Source of the DNA: Antarcticimicrobium sediminis
GTDB lineage: Bacteria; Pseudomonadota; Alphaproteobacteria; Rhodobacterales; Rhodobacteraceae
DNA length: 64,000 nt
Direction of reading: 5' to 3'
NCBI RefSeq assembly: GCF_004348975.1
Contig: NZ_SMFP01000009.1
Span: 1-64,000 of the forward strand
The number at the start of each line of letters is the position of its first letter. Position 1 is the stretch's first letter. A program made the position numbers and the translations under genes. This document shows, one piece after another, positions 17,804 to 26,261 of the stretch. The notes below the pieces were generated by a model. It worked only from the letters and a program-made list of their open reading frames with translations. It searched no databases and was not told the origin of the DNA.

Positions 17804-18964
17804 ATGAATTTCGGACTGACTGACGAGCAAGAGATGATCGTCTCGACGGTGCGCGGCTTCGTGGAAAACGAGATTTACCCACATGAGGCGCTGGTTGAGA
17901 AAACCGGTGAAGTGCCGCAGGAAATCGCGCAGGAGATCAAGCGCAAGGTCATTGACCTTGGCTTTTATGCGTCGAATTTTCCTGAAAGCGTCGGTGGACC
18001 CGGATTGAGCCATCTGGAATTTGCGCTGGTCGAGCGCGAGTTGGGCCGTGGTTCCATGGCGCTGACCCATTTCTTTGGACGGCCGCAGAATATCCTCATG
18101 GCGTGCCAAGGGGATCAGATCGAGCGCTATCTCATGCCTGCGGTGCGCGGCGAACGCATGGATGCGCTGGCGATGACCGAACCGGATGCGGGATCGGATG
18201 TGCGGGGCATGAAATGTTCGGCGGTGCGGGACGGTGGGGACTGGGTGCTGAATGGCTCCAAGCATTTCATCTCTGGCGCGGATCACGCGGATTTCTTCAT
18301 CGTATTCGTGGCGACGGGCGTGGATGAAACCCCGCGCGGCCCCAAGAAACGCATCACCTGCTTTCTGGTGGATCGCGGGACGCCGGGGTTCGAGGTGGCC
18401 AAGGGCTATACCTCGGTGTCGCACCGGGGGTACAAGAATTGTATTCTCTATTTCGACAACTGCCGCCTGTCGGATGCGCAGGTGTTGGGCGTGGTCGACG
18501 GTGGCTTTGATGTGATGAACGAATGGCTTTATGCCACCCGCATCACGGTGGCCACCATGGCGGTTGGTCGGGCGCGGCGTGTGTTCGATCATGCGGTGGA
18601 CTATGCCGCCGGGCGCAACCAGTTCGGGCAACCTATTGCCAAGTTTCAGGGCGTGAGCTTTCAGATCGCCGACATGATCACCGAGATCGACGCTGCGGAT
18701 TTCCTGACGTTGGGGGCCGCCTGGCGCCTTGATCAGGGATTGCCCGCCAACCGAGAGATTGCCTCGGCCAAGGTCTACGCCTCGGAGATGTTGGCGCGGG
18801 TCACAGACGCCACGCTGCAAATCCATGGCGGCATGGGGCTGATGGAGGATTTCCCGATCGAGCGGTTCTGGCGCGATGCGCGGGTCGAGCGGATCTGGGA
18901 CGGCACCTCGGAAATTCAGCGTCATATCATCAGCCGGGAAATCTTCCGACCGTTGGGAGCCTGA
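17804..18964 (+). CDS. Acyl-CoA dehydrogenase, proposed gamma-butyrobetainyl-CoA dehydrogenase
   Basis: This 386-residue FAD enzyme of the acyl-CoA dehydrogenase superfamily has AMTEPDAGSDVRG (flavin/substrate loop, about 125-137), GRNQFGQPIAKFQ (about 267-279) and QIHGGMGLMEDFPIERFWRD near the C-terminus. Context suggests it desaturates a trimethylammonium acyl-CoA, such as gamma-butyrobetainyl-CoA to crotonobetainyl-CoA. The position of the usual catalytic glutamate (YEGTSQIQ in medium-chain enzymes) reads WDGTSEIQ, i.e. aspartate, and the alternative Glu site used by isovaleryl-CoA dehydrogenase (LER) reads ATR. The AAGGGG at 17792-17797 favours ATG 17804 over ATG 17798. It is first in a five-gene operon. 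Confidence 0.85.
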   Translation: MNFGLTDEQEMIVSTVRGFVENEIYPHEALVEKTGEVPQEIAQEIKRKVIDLGFYASNFPESVGGPGLSHLEFALVERELGRGSMALTHFFGRPQNILMACQGDQIERYLMPAVRGERMDALAMTEPDAGSDVRGMKCSAVRDGGDWVLNGSKHFISGADHADFFIVFVATGVDETPRGPKKRITCFLVDRGTPGFEVAKGYTSVSHRGYKNCILYFDNCRLSDAQVLGVVDGGFDVMNEWLYATRITVATMAVGRARRVFDHAVDYAAGRNQFGQPIAKFQGVSFQIADMITEIDAADFLTLGAAWRLDQGLPANREIASAKVYASEMLARVTDATLQIHGGMGLMEDFPIERFWRDARVERIWDGTSEIQRHIISREIFRPLGA

Positions 18965-18965
18965 G

Positions 18966-21017
18966 ATGGAGCCGCTGTCCCGGCTGCTGTCTCCGCAGGC
19001 CATCGTGGTGATCGGCGGCGGCGCCTGGTGCGCGGCGGTGGTCGCGCAATGCCGTCAAACCGGGTTCACCGGACCGGTCTGGCCGGTGCATCCAACCCGC
19101 ACCGAAGTGGCGGGGGTGCCCGCCTATCCTTCGCTCGCGGACTTGCCCGGTGTGCCGGATGCGGCCTTTGTCGGTGTCAATCGGGTGGCAACGATCGAGG
19201 TGGTGAACGCGCTTGCGGACATGGGCTGTGGCGGCGCTGTCTGCTTTGCTGCCGGATATGCCGAGGCCAGCGCCGAGCTTGCCGACGCAGCCACGTTGCA
19301 GGCGCAGCTGGTCGCGGCGGCGGGCCCCATGCGCATCTTGGGGCCGAACTGCTATGGCTTCGTCAATATGCTTGATGGCGCGGCGCTTTGGCCGGATCGG
19401 CACGGGCTGTCCCCCGTGGACAGCGGGGTGGCGGTGATCGGGCAGTCCTCGAACGTGTTGATCAACCTGACCATGCAGCAGCGCGGCCTTCCCTTGGCCT
19501 GCGTCGTGGCCGTGGGCAATCAGGCCCAATCTTCGATGGCCGATCTTGGCCGGGCGCTGTTGGACGATACGCGCATTACGGCGCTTGGGCTGCACATCGA
19601 GGGGATCACGGATCTGGCCGCATTCGAGGCGCTGGCAGAGCATGCGCGCGCGCTGGGCAAGCCTATCGTCGCGCTCAAGGTCGGCAGTTCGAAACAGGCG
19701 CAGGCGGCGGTGGTGTCCCATACGGCGTCTTTGGTGGGCAGTGACGCGGGCGCAAGGGCGCTGCTGACACGGTTTGGTATCGCACAGGTCGAGACCCCCG
19801 CCGAACTGGTGGAAACACTGAAGCTTTGTCACCTGACCGGCGGGCTGCCAAGCGGAACCGTGGCCTCTGCTTCCTGCTCCGGGGGCGAGGCCTCGCTGAT
19901 GGCCGATCTCGGGGAACGTGCCGGGCTTGAATTCCCGCCGCTCACCCCCGCACAGGCCAAGGCGCTGCGTGCGGTGCTTGGGCCGAAAGTCGCGCTGGCC
20001 AATCCGCTCGATTACAACACCTATATCTGGGGCGACGAGGCGGCCCTGACGGCCTGTTTCACGGCCTTGGGGCTGGGCGATCAGGCGTTGACCTGTGTCG
20101 TGCTTGATCTGCCGCGTCCTGACCGTTTTACCGCGCCCGATTATGACATGGTTATCCATGCGCTGGCGGCGGCGCGCGCGACAAACGGGCGCCCGATGGC
20201 AGCGGTGTCGCTGCTGTCTGAGGGGCTGCCCGAAGAGGTCTGTGAGACGCTTATCGCCAACGGCGTCGTGCCGCTTTGCGGAATACGCGAGGCGGTGCAG
20301 GCCATTGCCGCCGCCGCGGTGTTCGGCGGCGAGACCGCTGAGGTGGGCCCGCTTGCGCGTAAAGTGCTTTTGCCGGGGCCCGACAGCGCCGTGCGGTTGC
20401 ATGGCGAGGCCGAGGCCAAGGCGTTGCTTTCCGGGGCAGGGTTGGCCGTGCCGCGTGCCTGTCGCGCCACCTCAGCGCAAGAGGCCGGGCAGCGGGCGAT
20501 CGAAATCGGCTTCCCCGTGGTGCTCAAGGGCGAGGGGGTCGCGCACAAGACCGAGGCCGGGGCCGTGGCGCTGGACCTGATGAGCGCGGACGCGGTCGAG
20601 GCTGCGGCGCTTGCCATGCGCTGCGACGGCTATCTGATCGAGGAAATGGTAACCGACACGGTGGCCGAGCTGCTCGTGGGGATCACACGCGATCCGGCGC
20701 ATGGATTCGTTCTGACCCTGGGGCTTGGTGGGATTTTGACCGAGCTTATCAACGATACGGTGTCCTTGCTGATCCCGTCCACCCGGGACGAGGTGCGTCT
20801 GGCGCTGGCCCGGTTGCGCACCGGCGCATTGCTGAGCGGCTACAGGGGCCGCAAGGCGGCGGATATCGAGGCCGTGCTTGATGCGGTGATGATTTTGCAG
20901 GGATTTGCCGAAACCCATTGTACAAGGCTTCAGGAACTCGAAATCAATCCGCTCATGTGTCGGCCCTCCGGTGCCGTTGCTGCGGATGCCCTCATCCGGA
21001 TGGGAGACATCACATGA
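18966..21017 (+). CDS. NDP-forming acyl-CoA synthetase (acetate-CoA ligase family), proposed carnitine/butyrobetaine CoA ligase
   Basis: The 683-residue single-chain protein is of the ADP-forming acyl-CoA synthetase type. It has a CoA-binding Rossmann domain (1-125), succinyl-CoA-synthetase-like ligase domains with the phospho-histidine H252 in SHTASLVG, and a C-terminal ATP-grasp domain (about 455-683, VVLKGEGVAHKTEAGAV, ELLVGITRDP, ELEINPL). It would activate a carboxylate to its CoA thioester using ATP to ADP. Known bacterial carnitine systems use AMP-forming CaiC, so this would be a non-homologous replacement. It starts one base after the dehydrogenase stop and overlaps the hydratase gene (ATGA). 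Confidence 0.85.
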   Translation: MEPLSRLLSPQAIVVIGGGAWCAAVVAQCRQTGFTGPVWPVHPTRTEVAGVPAYPSLADLPGVPDAAFVGVNRVATIEVVNALADMGCGGAVCFAAGYAEASAELADAATLQAQLVAAAGPMRILGPNCYGFVNMLDGAALWPDRHGLSPVDSGVAVIGQSSNVLINLTMQQRGLPLACVVAVGNQAQSSMADLGRALLDDTRITALGLHIEGITDLAAFEALAEHARALGKPIVALKVGSSKQAQAAVVSHTASLVGSDAGARALLTRFGIAQVETPAELVETLKLCHLTGGLPSGTVASASCSGGEASLMADLGERAGLEFPPLTPAQAKALRAVLGPKVALANPLDYNTYIWGDEAALTACFTALGLGDQALTCVVLDLPRPDRFTAPDYDMVIHALAAARATNGRPMAAVSLLSEGLPEEVCETLIANGVVPLCGIREAVQAIAAAAVFGGETAEVGPLARKVLLPGPDSAVRLHGEAEAKALLSGAGLAVPRACRATSAQEAGQRAIEIGFPVVLKGEGVAHKTEAGAVALDLMSADAVEAAALAMRCDGYLIEEMVTDTVAELLVGITRDPAHGFVLTLGLGGILTELINDTVSLLIPSTRDEVRLALARLRTGALLSGYRGRKAADIEAVLDAVMILQGFAETHCTRLQELEINPLMCRPSGAVAADALIRMGDIT

Positions 21018-21796
21018 CCAAGAATATCCGTGTGGAGCGCCGAGGCGCGGTGCTGGAGGTGACGCTTGATCGGCCCAAGGCCAATGCCATCGACGCAGCC
21101 ACCAGCCGCGAGTTGGGCGACACGTTTCTGGCGTTTCGCGACGATCCCGACCTGCGGGTGGCGATCCTTACGGCGGCGGGCGACAAGTTTTTCTGTCCGG
21201 GTTGGGATCTGAAAGCGGCCGCAGAGGGCGAGGCGCCGGATTCCGATTATGGCCCCGGTGGCTTTGGCGGCTTGCAAGAGCTGCCCCGGCTCAACAAGCC
21301 GGTGATCGCTGCGGTGAACGGGATTTGCTGTGGCGGCGGGCTGGAGCTGGCCTTGGGGGCCGATATTATCCTTGCGGCGGAGCATGCCACCTTTGCCTTG
21401 CCCGAAATCCGCTCTGGCACCGTGGCCGATGCTGCAACGCTGAAACTGCCCAAGCGCATCCCCTATCACATCGCGATGGAGCTGTTGTTCACCGGGCGCT
21501 GGTTCGATGTGGGTGAGGCCAAGGGGTGGGGGTTGATCAACCGCGTTCTGCCGGCGGATGCGCTGATGAGCGAGGCCCGCAAGATGGCCGATGATCTTGC
21601 CGCAGGCCCGCCCTTGGTTTTCGCCGCGATCAAAGAGATCGTGTGCGCGGCTGAGGACATGAAGTTTCAGGACGCCATGAACCGCATCACGACCAGCCAG
21701 TTCGAAACCGTAGAACGGCTGTATCGATCCGAAGACCAAAAGGAAGGCGCCCGCGCCTTTGCCGAGAAACGCGATCCGGTCTGGAAAGGCCGCTAA
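21014..21796 (+). CDS. caiD: CaiD-like crotonobetainyl-CoA hydratase (crotonase fold)
   Basis: The 260-residue enoyl-CoA hydratase/isomerase-family protein shows striking CaiD features. RPKANAID, GWDLKAAAEGEAPDSDYG and the terminus FAEKRDPVWKGR nearly copy the E. coli CaiD sequence as I remember it. The oxyanion-hole glycine (CCGGGLELAL) and the acidic residues of GGGLE and LPE are in place. CaiD hydrates crotonobetainyl-CoA to L-carnitinyl-CoA, which would link the acyl-CoA dehydrogenase upstream to the carnitine dehydrogenase downstream. It is translationally coupled to the ligase gene. Confidence 0.85.
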   Translation: MTKNIRVERRGAVLEVTLDRPKANAIDAATSRELGDTFLAFRDDPDLRVAILTAAGDKFFCPGWDLKAAAEGEAPDSDYGPGGFGGLQELPRLNKPVIAAVNGICCGGGLELALGADIILAAEHATFALPEIRSGTVADAATLKLPKRIPYHIAMELLFTGRWFDVGEAKGWGLINRVLPADALMSEARKMADDLAAGPPLVFAAIKEIVCAAEDMKFQDAMNRITTSQFETVERLYRSEDQKEGARAFAEKRDPVWKGR

Positions 21797-21815
21797 GATC
21801 AGGGAAAGACGTCAG

Positions 21816-22736
21816 ATGCCACTCAAGATGCGCCGCAAGGTCTTCATCACCGCCGCCATCACCGGGGCAGGGGCAACCCAGGACAAAAGCCGCCTGGTGC
21901 CGCGCTCGCCGCAAGAGATCGCAGAGGCGGCTATCGCCGCCGCCAAAGCCGGGGCCGCGGTGGTGCATTGCCATGTGCGCGATCCCGAGACCGGGGCGGC
22001 GGTGCGTGATGTCGAGCTTTATCGCGATCTGACCCGTCGAATCCGCAACGCGGATGTCGATGTGGTGCTGAACCTGACCGCGGGGATCGGCGGGGATCTG
22101 ACCTTTGGCGATGCCGAAACCCCGATGGATCTGGATGCCTCCGGCACCGACATGATCGGTGCCACCGAACGGCTTGCCCATATCCGGGCCTGCCTGCCCG
22201 AGGTGTGCACGCTTGATTGCGGATCGATGAATTTCGGCGATGGCGATTACGTGATGACCAACACCACCAACATGCTGCGTGCCATGGGGCGGCAGATGAC
22301 CGAACTGGGGGTGAAGCCTGAAATCGAGGCCTTCGATACCGGTCATCTGTGGTTTGCGACGCAGCTTGTGAAAGAGGGCATTCTTGCCGATCCGGCGTTG
22401 GTCCAGCTTTGCATGGGCATTCCATGGGGCGCGCCCAATGACCTTCTGACGCTTCTGTCGATGGTGCAGAACGTGCCTGCGGGCTGGACCTGGTCCGCCT
22501 TTAGCCTGGGGCGCGATCAAATGCCTTATGTGGCGGCGGCGGCTTTGGCGGGTGGCAATGTGCGCGTGGGGTTGGAGGATAATATCTATCTCGAACGCGG
22601 CGTTCTGGCCACCAATGCGCAACTGGTTGAAAAAGCGGTCGGTATTCTCGATCGCATGGGGGTGGGCCTGATGGGCCCGGACGAGGTGCGCGCCGAGCTT
22701 GGACTGGTCAAACGGGTGCCGGAGGATCTGGCATGA
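21816..22736 (+). CDS. Beta-keto acid cleavage enzyme (BKACE), proposed 3-dehydrocarnitine cleavage
   Basis: The 306-residue zinc enzyme of the BKACE (DUF849) family has the metal motif VHCHVRDP (about residues 48-55), the glutamate of EAFDTGH (about 170) and GLEDN (about 251). BKACEs condense a beta-keto acid with acetyl-CoA to give acetoacetate plus a new CoA ester. The carnitine-specific members turn 3-dehydrocarnitine into betainyl-CoA. Its place directly before carnitine dehydrogenase (overlapping ATGA) makes that the best substrate call. Confidence 0.88.
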   Translation: MPLKMRRKVFITAAITGAGATQDKSRLVPRSPQEIAEAAIAAAKAGAAVVHCHVRDPETGAAVRDVELYRDLTRRIRNADVDVVLNLTAGIGGDLTFGDAETPMDLDASGTDMIGATERLAHIRACLPEVCTLDCGSMNFGDGDYVMTNTTNMLRAMGRQMTELGVKPEIEAFDTGHLWFATQLVKEGILADPALVQLCMGIPWGAPNDLLTLLSMVQNVPAGWTWSAFSLGRDQMPYVAAAALAGGNVRVGLEDNIYLERGVLATNAQLVEKAVGILDRMGVGLMGPDEVRAELGLVKRVPEDLA

Positions 22737-24151
22737 GCCGGGTTGCAATCATCGGCGGCGGTGTCATCGGTGGCGGTTGGGCGGCGCGGTTTCTTCTGAA
22801 CGGCTGGGACGTGGCGGTGTTCGACCCGGCCCCGGACGCCGCCCGCAAGATCGCCTCGGTTCTCGACAATGCCAGCCGGTCGCTTCCGGGGATTTACGAC
22901 CGGGCGCTGCCGGCAAAAGGCAAGCTGACCTTCCACGACACCATCGCGGCTGCGGTCGAAGGCGCCGACTGGGTGCAGGAGAGCGTCTCTGAACGGCTTG
23001 ATCTCAAGCACGCTGTCTATGCCGAGATTGTCCCCGCGTTGCGCGAGGGCGGTTTTATCGCCTCGTCGACCTCAGGATTCAAAGCGGTTGATCTGGGGGC
23101 CAAGGGCGCATCGGTGGTGGTCGTGCATCCGTTCAACCCGGTCTATTTGCTGCCGCTGGTGGAGCTGTCAGGCCCGGCTGATCTGCGCCTGCGCGCTGAA
23201 CCGGTGGTGCGCGCCCTTGGCATGTACCCGCTGCAGATGGAGGTCGAGATCGACGCCTTTATCGCCAACCGCTTTCAAGAAGCGGTCTGGCGCGAAGCGC
23301 TGTGGATGGTGCGCGATGGCATTGCGACCACCGGACAGATTGATGCGGCAATCCACATGGGCTTCGGGCTGAGATGGGCGCAGATGGGTCTGTTCGAGAC
23401 CTATCGCATCGCCGGGGGTGAGGCCGGCATGGCCAGCTATCTGGAACAATTCGGCCCGTCGTTGTCGTGGCCTTGGTCGCGCCTTACGGATGTGCCCGAC
23501 CTCGATGATGCCTTGGTCGCCACCATCGCAGCGCAATCGGATAAGCAGGCCGCAGGGCGCAGCGTGCCAGAGCTGGAACGCCTCAGGGACGACAACCTCG
23601 TCGCCATCCTGCGCGGCCTGCGCCAGCAGGGCAGCGGCGCCGGAGAGGTGATCCTGGCGCATGAGGCAACCTTGCCGGAGGGCGGTGAAATCGACGGGCT
23701 GCCGGTCACAGCAAGCCGTTGCGTGCCGGTCACCTGGACCGATTACAACGGCCACATGAACGAGGCCGCCTATCTGGAACTGGGCAGCTGGGCCACCGAT
23801 GGGTTGATGCGTATCGTCGGCGCAGGCCCCGATTATATCGCGGCGGGCAAAAGCTTTTTCACCGTGGACAGTCGCATCCGCTATCTCGACGAGGTGCAGT
23901 GCGGCGAGAGGTTGAGCGTGACCACGCAGGTGATCGCCGCAGAGGGAAAGAAGATGCGGTTGTTCCACCGGATCATGACCGGCGATGGGCTGGTCGCTAC
24001 GATCGAGACCCTGCTGCTTCATACCGATCTGACAACCCGGCGGAGTTGCCCGCCCGAGCCTGAGGTGGCCGCGGCGCTGACTCGCCTTGCCCGGGCCCAT
24101 GACGGGCGTATCGCAGAAGGCTGCGGCGGTGCCGTGGGGGAGCGTCCCTGA
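22733..24151 (+). CDS. lcdH: L-carnitine dehydrogenase fused to betainyl-CoA thioesterase
   Basis: The 472-residue fusion starts with a 3-hydroxyacyl-CoA dehydrogenase-type Rossmann fold (VAIIGGGVIGGGWAARF, residues 3-19), with the substrate-site VVHPFNPVYLLP near 123 and a helical C-terminal domain to about 310. A hotdog thioesterase domain follows from about 325 (VTWTDYNGHMNEAAYLE). Carnitine dehydrogenase oxidises L-carnitine to 3-dehydrocarnitine with NAD+. The attached 4HBT domain is the known partner that hydrolyses betainyl-CoA to glycine betaine. It is the last gene of the operon, followed by a terminator. Confidence 0.9.
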   Translation: MSRVAIIGGGVIGGGWAARFLLNGWDVAVFDPAPDAARKIASVLDNASRSLPGIYDRALPAKGKLTFHDTIAAAVEGADWVQESVSERLDLKHAVYAEIVPALREGGFIASSTSGFKAVDLGAKGASVVVVHPFNPVYLLPLVELSGPADLRLRAEPVVRALGMYPLQMEVEIDAFIANRFQEAVWREALWMVRDGIATTGQIDAAIHMGFGLRWAQMGLFETYRIAGGEAGMASYLEQFGPSLSWPWSRLTDVPDLDDALVATIAAQSDKQAAGRSVPELERLRDDNLVAILRGLRQQGSGAGEVILAHEATLPEGGEIDGLPVTASRCVPVTWTDYNGHMNEAAYLELGSWATDGLMRIVGAGPDYIAAGKSFFTVDSRIRYLDEVQCGERLSVTTQVIAAEGKKMRLFHRIMTGDGLVATIETLLLHTDLTTRRSCPPEPEVAAALTRLARAHDGRIAEGCGGAVGERP

Positions 24152-24206
24152 ATTCCGATCCCCGATGCGGGAAGGGGCCTTCGTGAACGGCTGCTGTTTC
24201 GACTTT

Positions 24207-24234
24207 AGGCCGGCACCTTTGTGCCGGCCTTTAT
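24207..24234. terminator. Rho-independent terminator between convergent operons
   Basis: A perfect 10-bp stem AGGCCGGCAC / GTGCCGGCCT with a 4-base loop is followed by a short T-rich tract. It is palindromic enough to serve the lcdH operon on the plus strand and the aldolase gene on the minus strand. Confidence 0.8.
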
Positions 24235-24243
24235 CGTTCTTCC

Positions 24244-24990
24244 CTAGTGTGGCGCGCTGGGCAGGTCCGGCAGTACGCTGCGAAGATAGGTGAAATGCTG
24301 CTCTGCCATGCCGCGATAGGCGCGCCAGCCATCGGCCGTGTTCTGCGCCACCGCATCCGACAACACCGCCAGCGGCGCACCGCTGGAACGCGCGAGGATC
24401 AGGGTCTGCGCCGCCTTCTCGAAAAAATAGAGATCTTCGAACGCATCGGCCACGGTCTCGCCCACGATGGTGATGCCGTGATTGCCCATCACCAGCACCT
24501 GCTTGTCGCCCAAGGCGTCTGCCAGCCGCTCGCCTTCTTCTTCGGCATCGGCGATGCCGCCGAAGGACAGATCATAGGCGGTCCGCCCGTAAAACCGCGC
24601 CGTGTTGTTGTCGATGGGCACCACGGTGGGGTCCTTCAGGCAGGCCAGAGCCGTGGCATAAGGCGAATGCGCGTGCAGGATCACCCGCGCGTTCGGGGCG
24701 CGCCGGTGCAGCGTTCCGTGAACGCACCAAGCCGAAGCATCCGGCGCGTCGGGTCGGGACAGGACGTCTGTATCGCGACTGTCCAGATACAGCAGATCCT
24801 GCGGCGCAACGGTGGCAAAATGCAGCCAACGCGGGTTCAGAAGGAACTGCTGCCCATCGGTTGAGACTGCGGCGCTGAAATGGTTTCCAACGCTCTCGCT
24901 CCAGCCAAGGGCGTGACAGATGCGCAGGGCGTCCGACAGATCCTGCCGCAGCGCGCTGGTGGGATCAGCCCGTATCGCGGGAGCATTCAT
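24244..24990 (-). CDS. Class II aldolase/adducin-family protein
   Basis: The 248-residue protein has the class II aldolase zinc ligands HAHSP (about residue 104) and NHG (about 169). The family covers sugar-phosphate aldolases and several decarboxylases and epimerases, so substrate cannot be read from sequence. Its start codon overlaps the stop of the dioxygenase gene (ATGA), so the two products should be made together. A role on a hydroxylated trimethylammonium compound is a guess from this coupling. Confidence 0.75.
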   Translation of the reverse strand: MNAPAIRADPTSALRQDLSDALRICHALGWSESVGNHFSAAVSTDGQQFLLNPRWLHFATVAPQDLLYLDSRDTDVLSRPDAPDASAWCVHGTLHRRAPNARVILHAHSPYATALACLKDPTVVPIDNNTARFYGRTAYDLSFGGIADAEEEGERLADALGDKQVLVMGNHGITIVGETVADAFEDLYFFEKAAQTLILARSSGAPLAVLSDAVAQNTADGWRAYRGMAEQHFTYLRSVLPDLPSAPH

Positions 24991-26135
24991 GCCTTGAACC
25001 GCCCCTCGCTCACCAGCGCCCGATAGGTCGAGCGCATCTCGCCCCGATCCACGTAGCAGCCGCGCAGATAGCGATCGCCGCTTGTGGCCTGATAGGCGGC
25101 GCGGCCATGCACGATGCGGTGGTTGTCAAACACCATGCATTCCCCGGCGTTCATCAGGAACCGCATCATGTAGCGATCTTCCTGAAGCATCCGACCGAAA
25201 CGGCAGAACGCCGGGTAATACTCATCAAGCAGCTTTTGGTCGAGATCAAAGATATCGGCCATGTGCTGGCTGATGGTCAGGCCCGAGACTTCGCCATGCT
25301 GATCAAGCTCAATCACCGTCTGACGCGATCTGGCATCATAGGTATCATGTTCGCAAAAGAACGGGATCGAGACCTCGCTCAGCAGGCGGAACCCCTCGGG
25401 GTCGCGGGTGCGAAAGTCATTGGCCACGGCGACACCGTCGGCATACAGGCTCTCGCCGCCGGCGACGCTATTGGCGCGGCAATGCAGGAACTGCACCCCG
25501 GGGGCGTATTCCTCGGCCGGGGTGTCGGTGTGCAGCTCCAGCGCGGCAGCGGTATAGGCCGTATTGGTCGGGTTGATATGGGTCTTCACATCGAAATAGG
25601 TGCCAAAGAACGTCGGGCGCACGCTGCCCATGATCTCGGCGGTCTCGGTCAGGCCCTGATCGCTGTCCGGCATATCGGTGAGAATGGTGAACCCATGCAC
25701 CAGCATCGCCTCCATCCAGGCGGCGCGGGTGGTTGGGTCGGCAAGCAGCCGGGGCTGCGAAAACCGCGGCACATCCGCGTAGTGGTCGCCATACCAGGCT
25801 TGGCGCGGCAAGTCGGCCGGATCGGGGCGCGAGTTGCCGGTGCTATAGGTTTCAAGCCAACCCAGCGGCATCCGGGTGACATGATCCTCGCCCGTCCAAT
25901 CGATCACCAGAACGTCGCCCTCGACCTCGGCGCGGGCCGGAACCGGCGCGCTGTCCAGGTGGAAGATGTCAAAGCTGCGCTCGCGGGTAACCGGGCTGAA
26001 CGAACTGGGGCAATTGTCCCGCAGCCAATAGTAGTTGAAGTAATGCGTCTTGCCATCCCCGAGGGTGATGTCGAGTCCGCGCTCGCCGAGGGTGACAAGG
26101 GGCGAGGCTGCTACGGGATAAGTGATTGTATTCAT
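24987..26135 (-). CDS. Gamma-butyrobetaine hydroxylase-like Fe(II)/2-oxoglutarate dioxygenase
   Basis: The 382-residue protein has an N-terminal DUF971-like domain (about 10-95, WLRDNCPS) and a TauD/BBOX catalytic domain with Fe ligands H202 and D204 (LHTDTP) and H343 (IVHGR). It aligns with human BBOX1 over NTAYT...LHTDTP. The residues matching the BBOX1 trimethylammonium cage (Y177, W181, Y194, Y366, from memory) read F177, F181, Y194 and Y361, so an aromatic cage is kept. Of the structural zinc ligands only C42 is visible. Expected reaction: gamma-butyrobetaine + O2 + 2-oxoglutarate to L-carnitine; a related substrate such as trimethyllysine cannot be excluded. Confidence 0.82.
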   Translation of the reverse strand: MNTITYPVAASPLVTLGERGLDITLGDGKTHYFNYYWLRDNCPSSFSPVTRERSFDIFHLDSAPVPARAEVEGDVLVIDWTGEDHVTRMPLGWLETYSTGNSRPDPADLPRQAWYGDHYADVPRFSQPRLLADPTTRAAWMEAMLVHGFTILTDMPDSDQGLTETAEIMGSVRPTFFGTYFDVKTHINPTNTAYTAAALELHTDTPAEEYAPGVQFLHCRANSVAGGESLYADGVAVANDFRTRDPEGFRLLSEVSIPFFCEHDTYDARSRQTVIELDQHGEVSGLTISQHMADIFDLDQKLLDEYYPAFCRFGRMLQEDRYMMRFLMNAGECMVFDNHRIVHGRAAYQATSGDRYLRGCYVDRGEMRSTYRALVSEGRFKA

Positions 26136-26234
26136 CTGGTTGATCGCATCTGACTGAGGGGATGAAAGGGGGTCGCGCCCCGGATGATTTCACGAATTTC
26201 CCCGCGCAGGCAGATCTGTTACGATGAACTCAAT

Positions 26235-26255
26235 ATAACCCACTGATTAAGTTAT
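26235..26255. promoter_or_regulatory. LysR-type operator in the divergent dioxygenase-lysR intergenic region
   Basis: ATAAC and GTTAT form a perfect inverted repeat separated by 11 bases, the T-N11-A geometry of LysR regulators. It ends 6 bases before the lysR ATG and about 100 bases upstream of the divergent dioxygenase gene. Confidence 0.55.
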
Positions 26256-26261
26256 CGCCGC

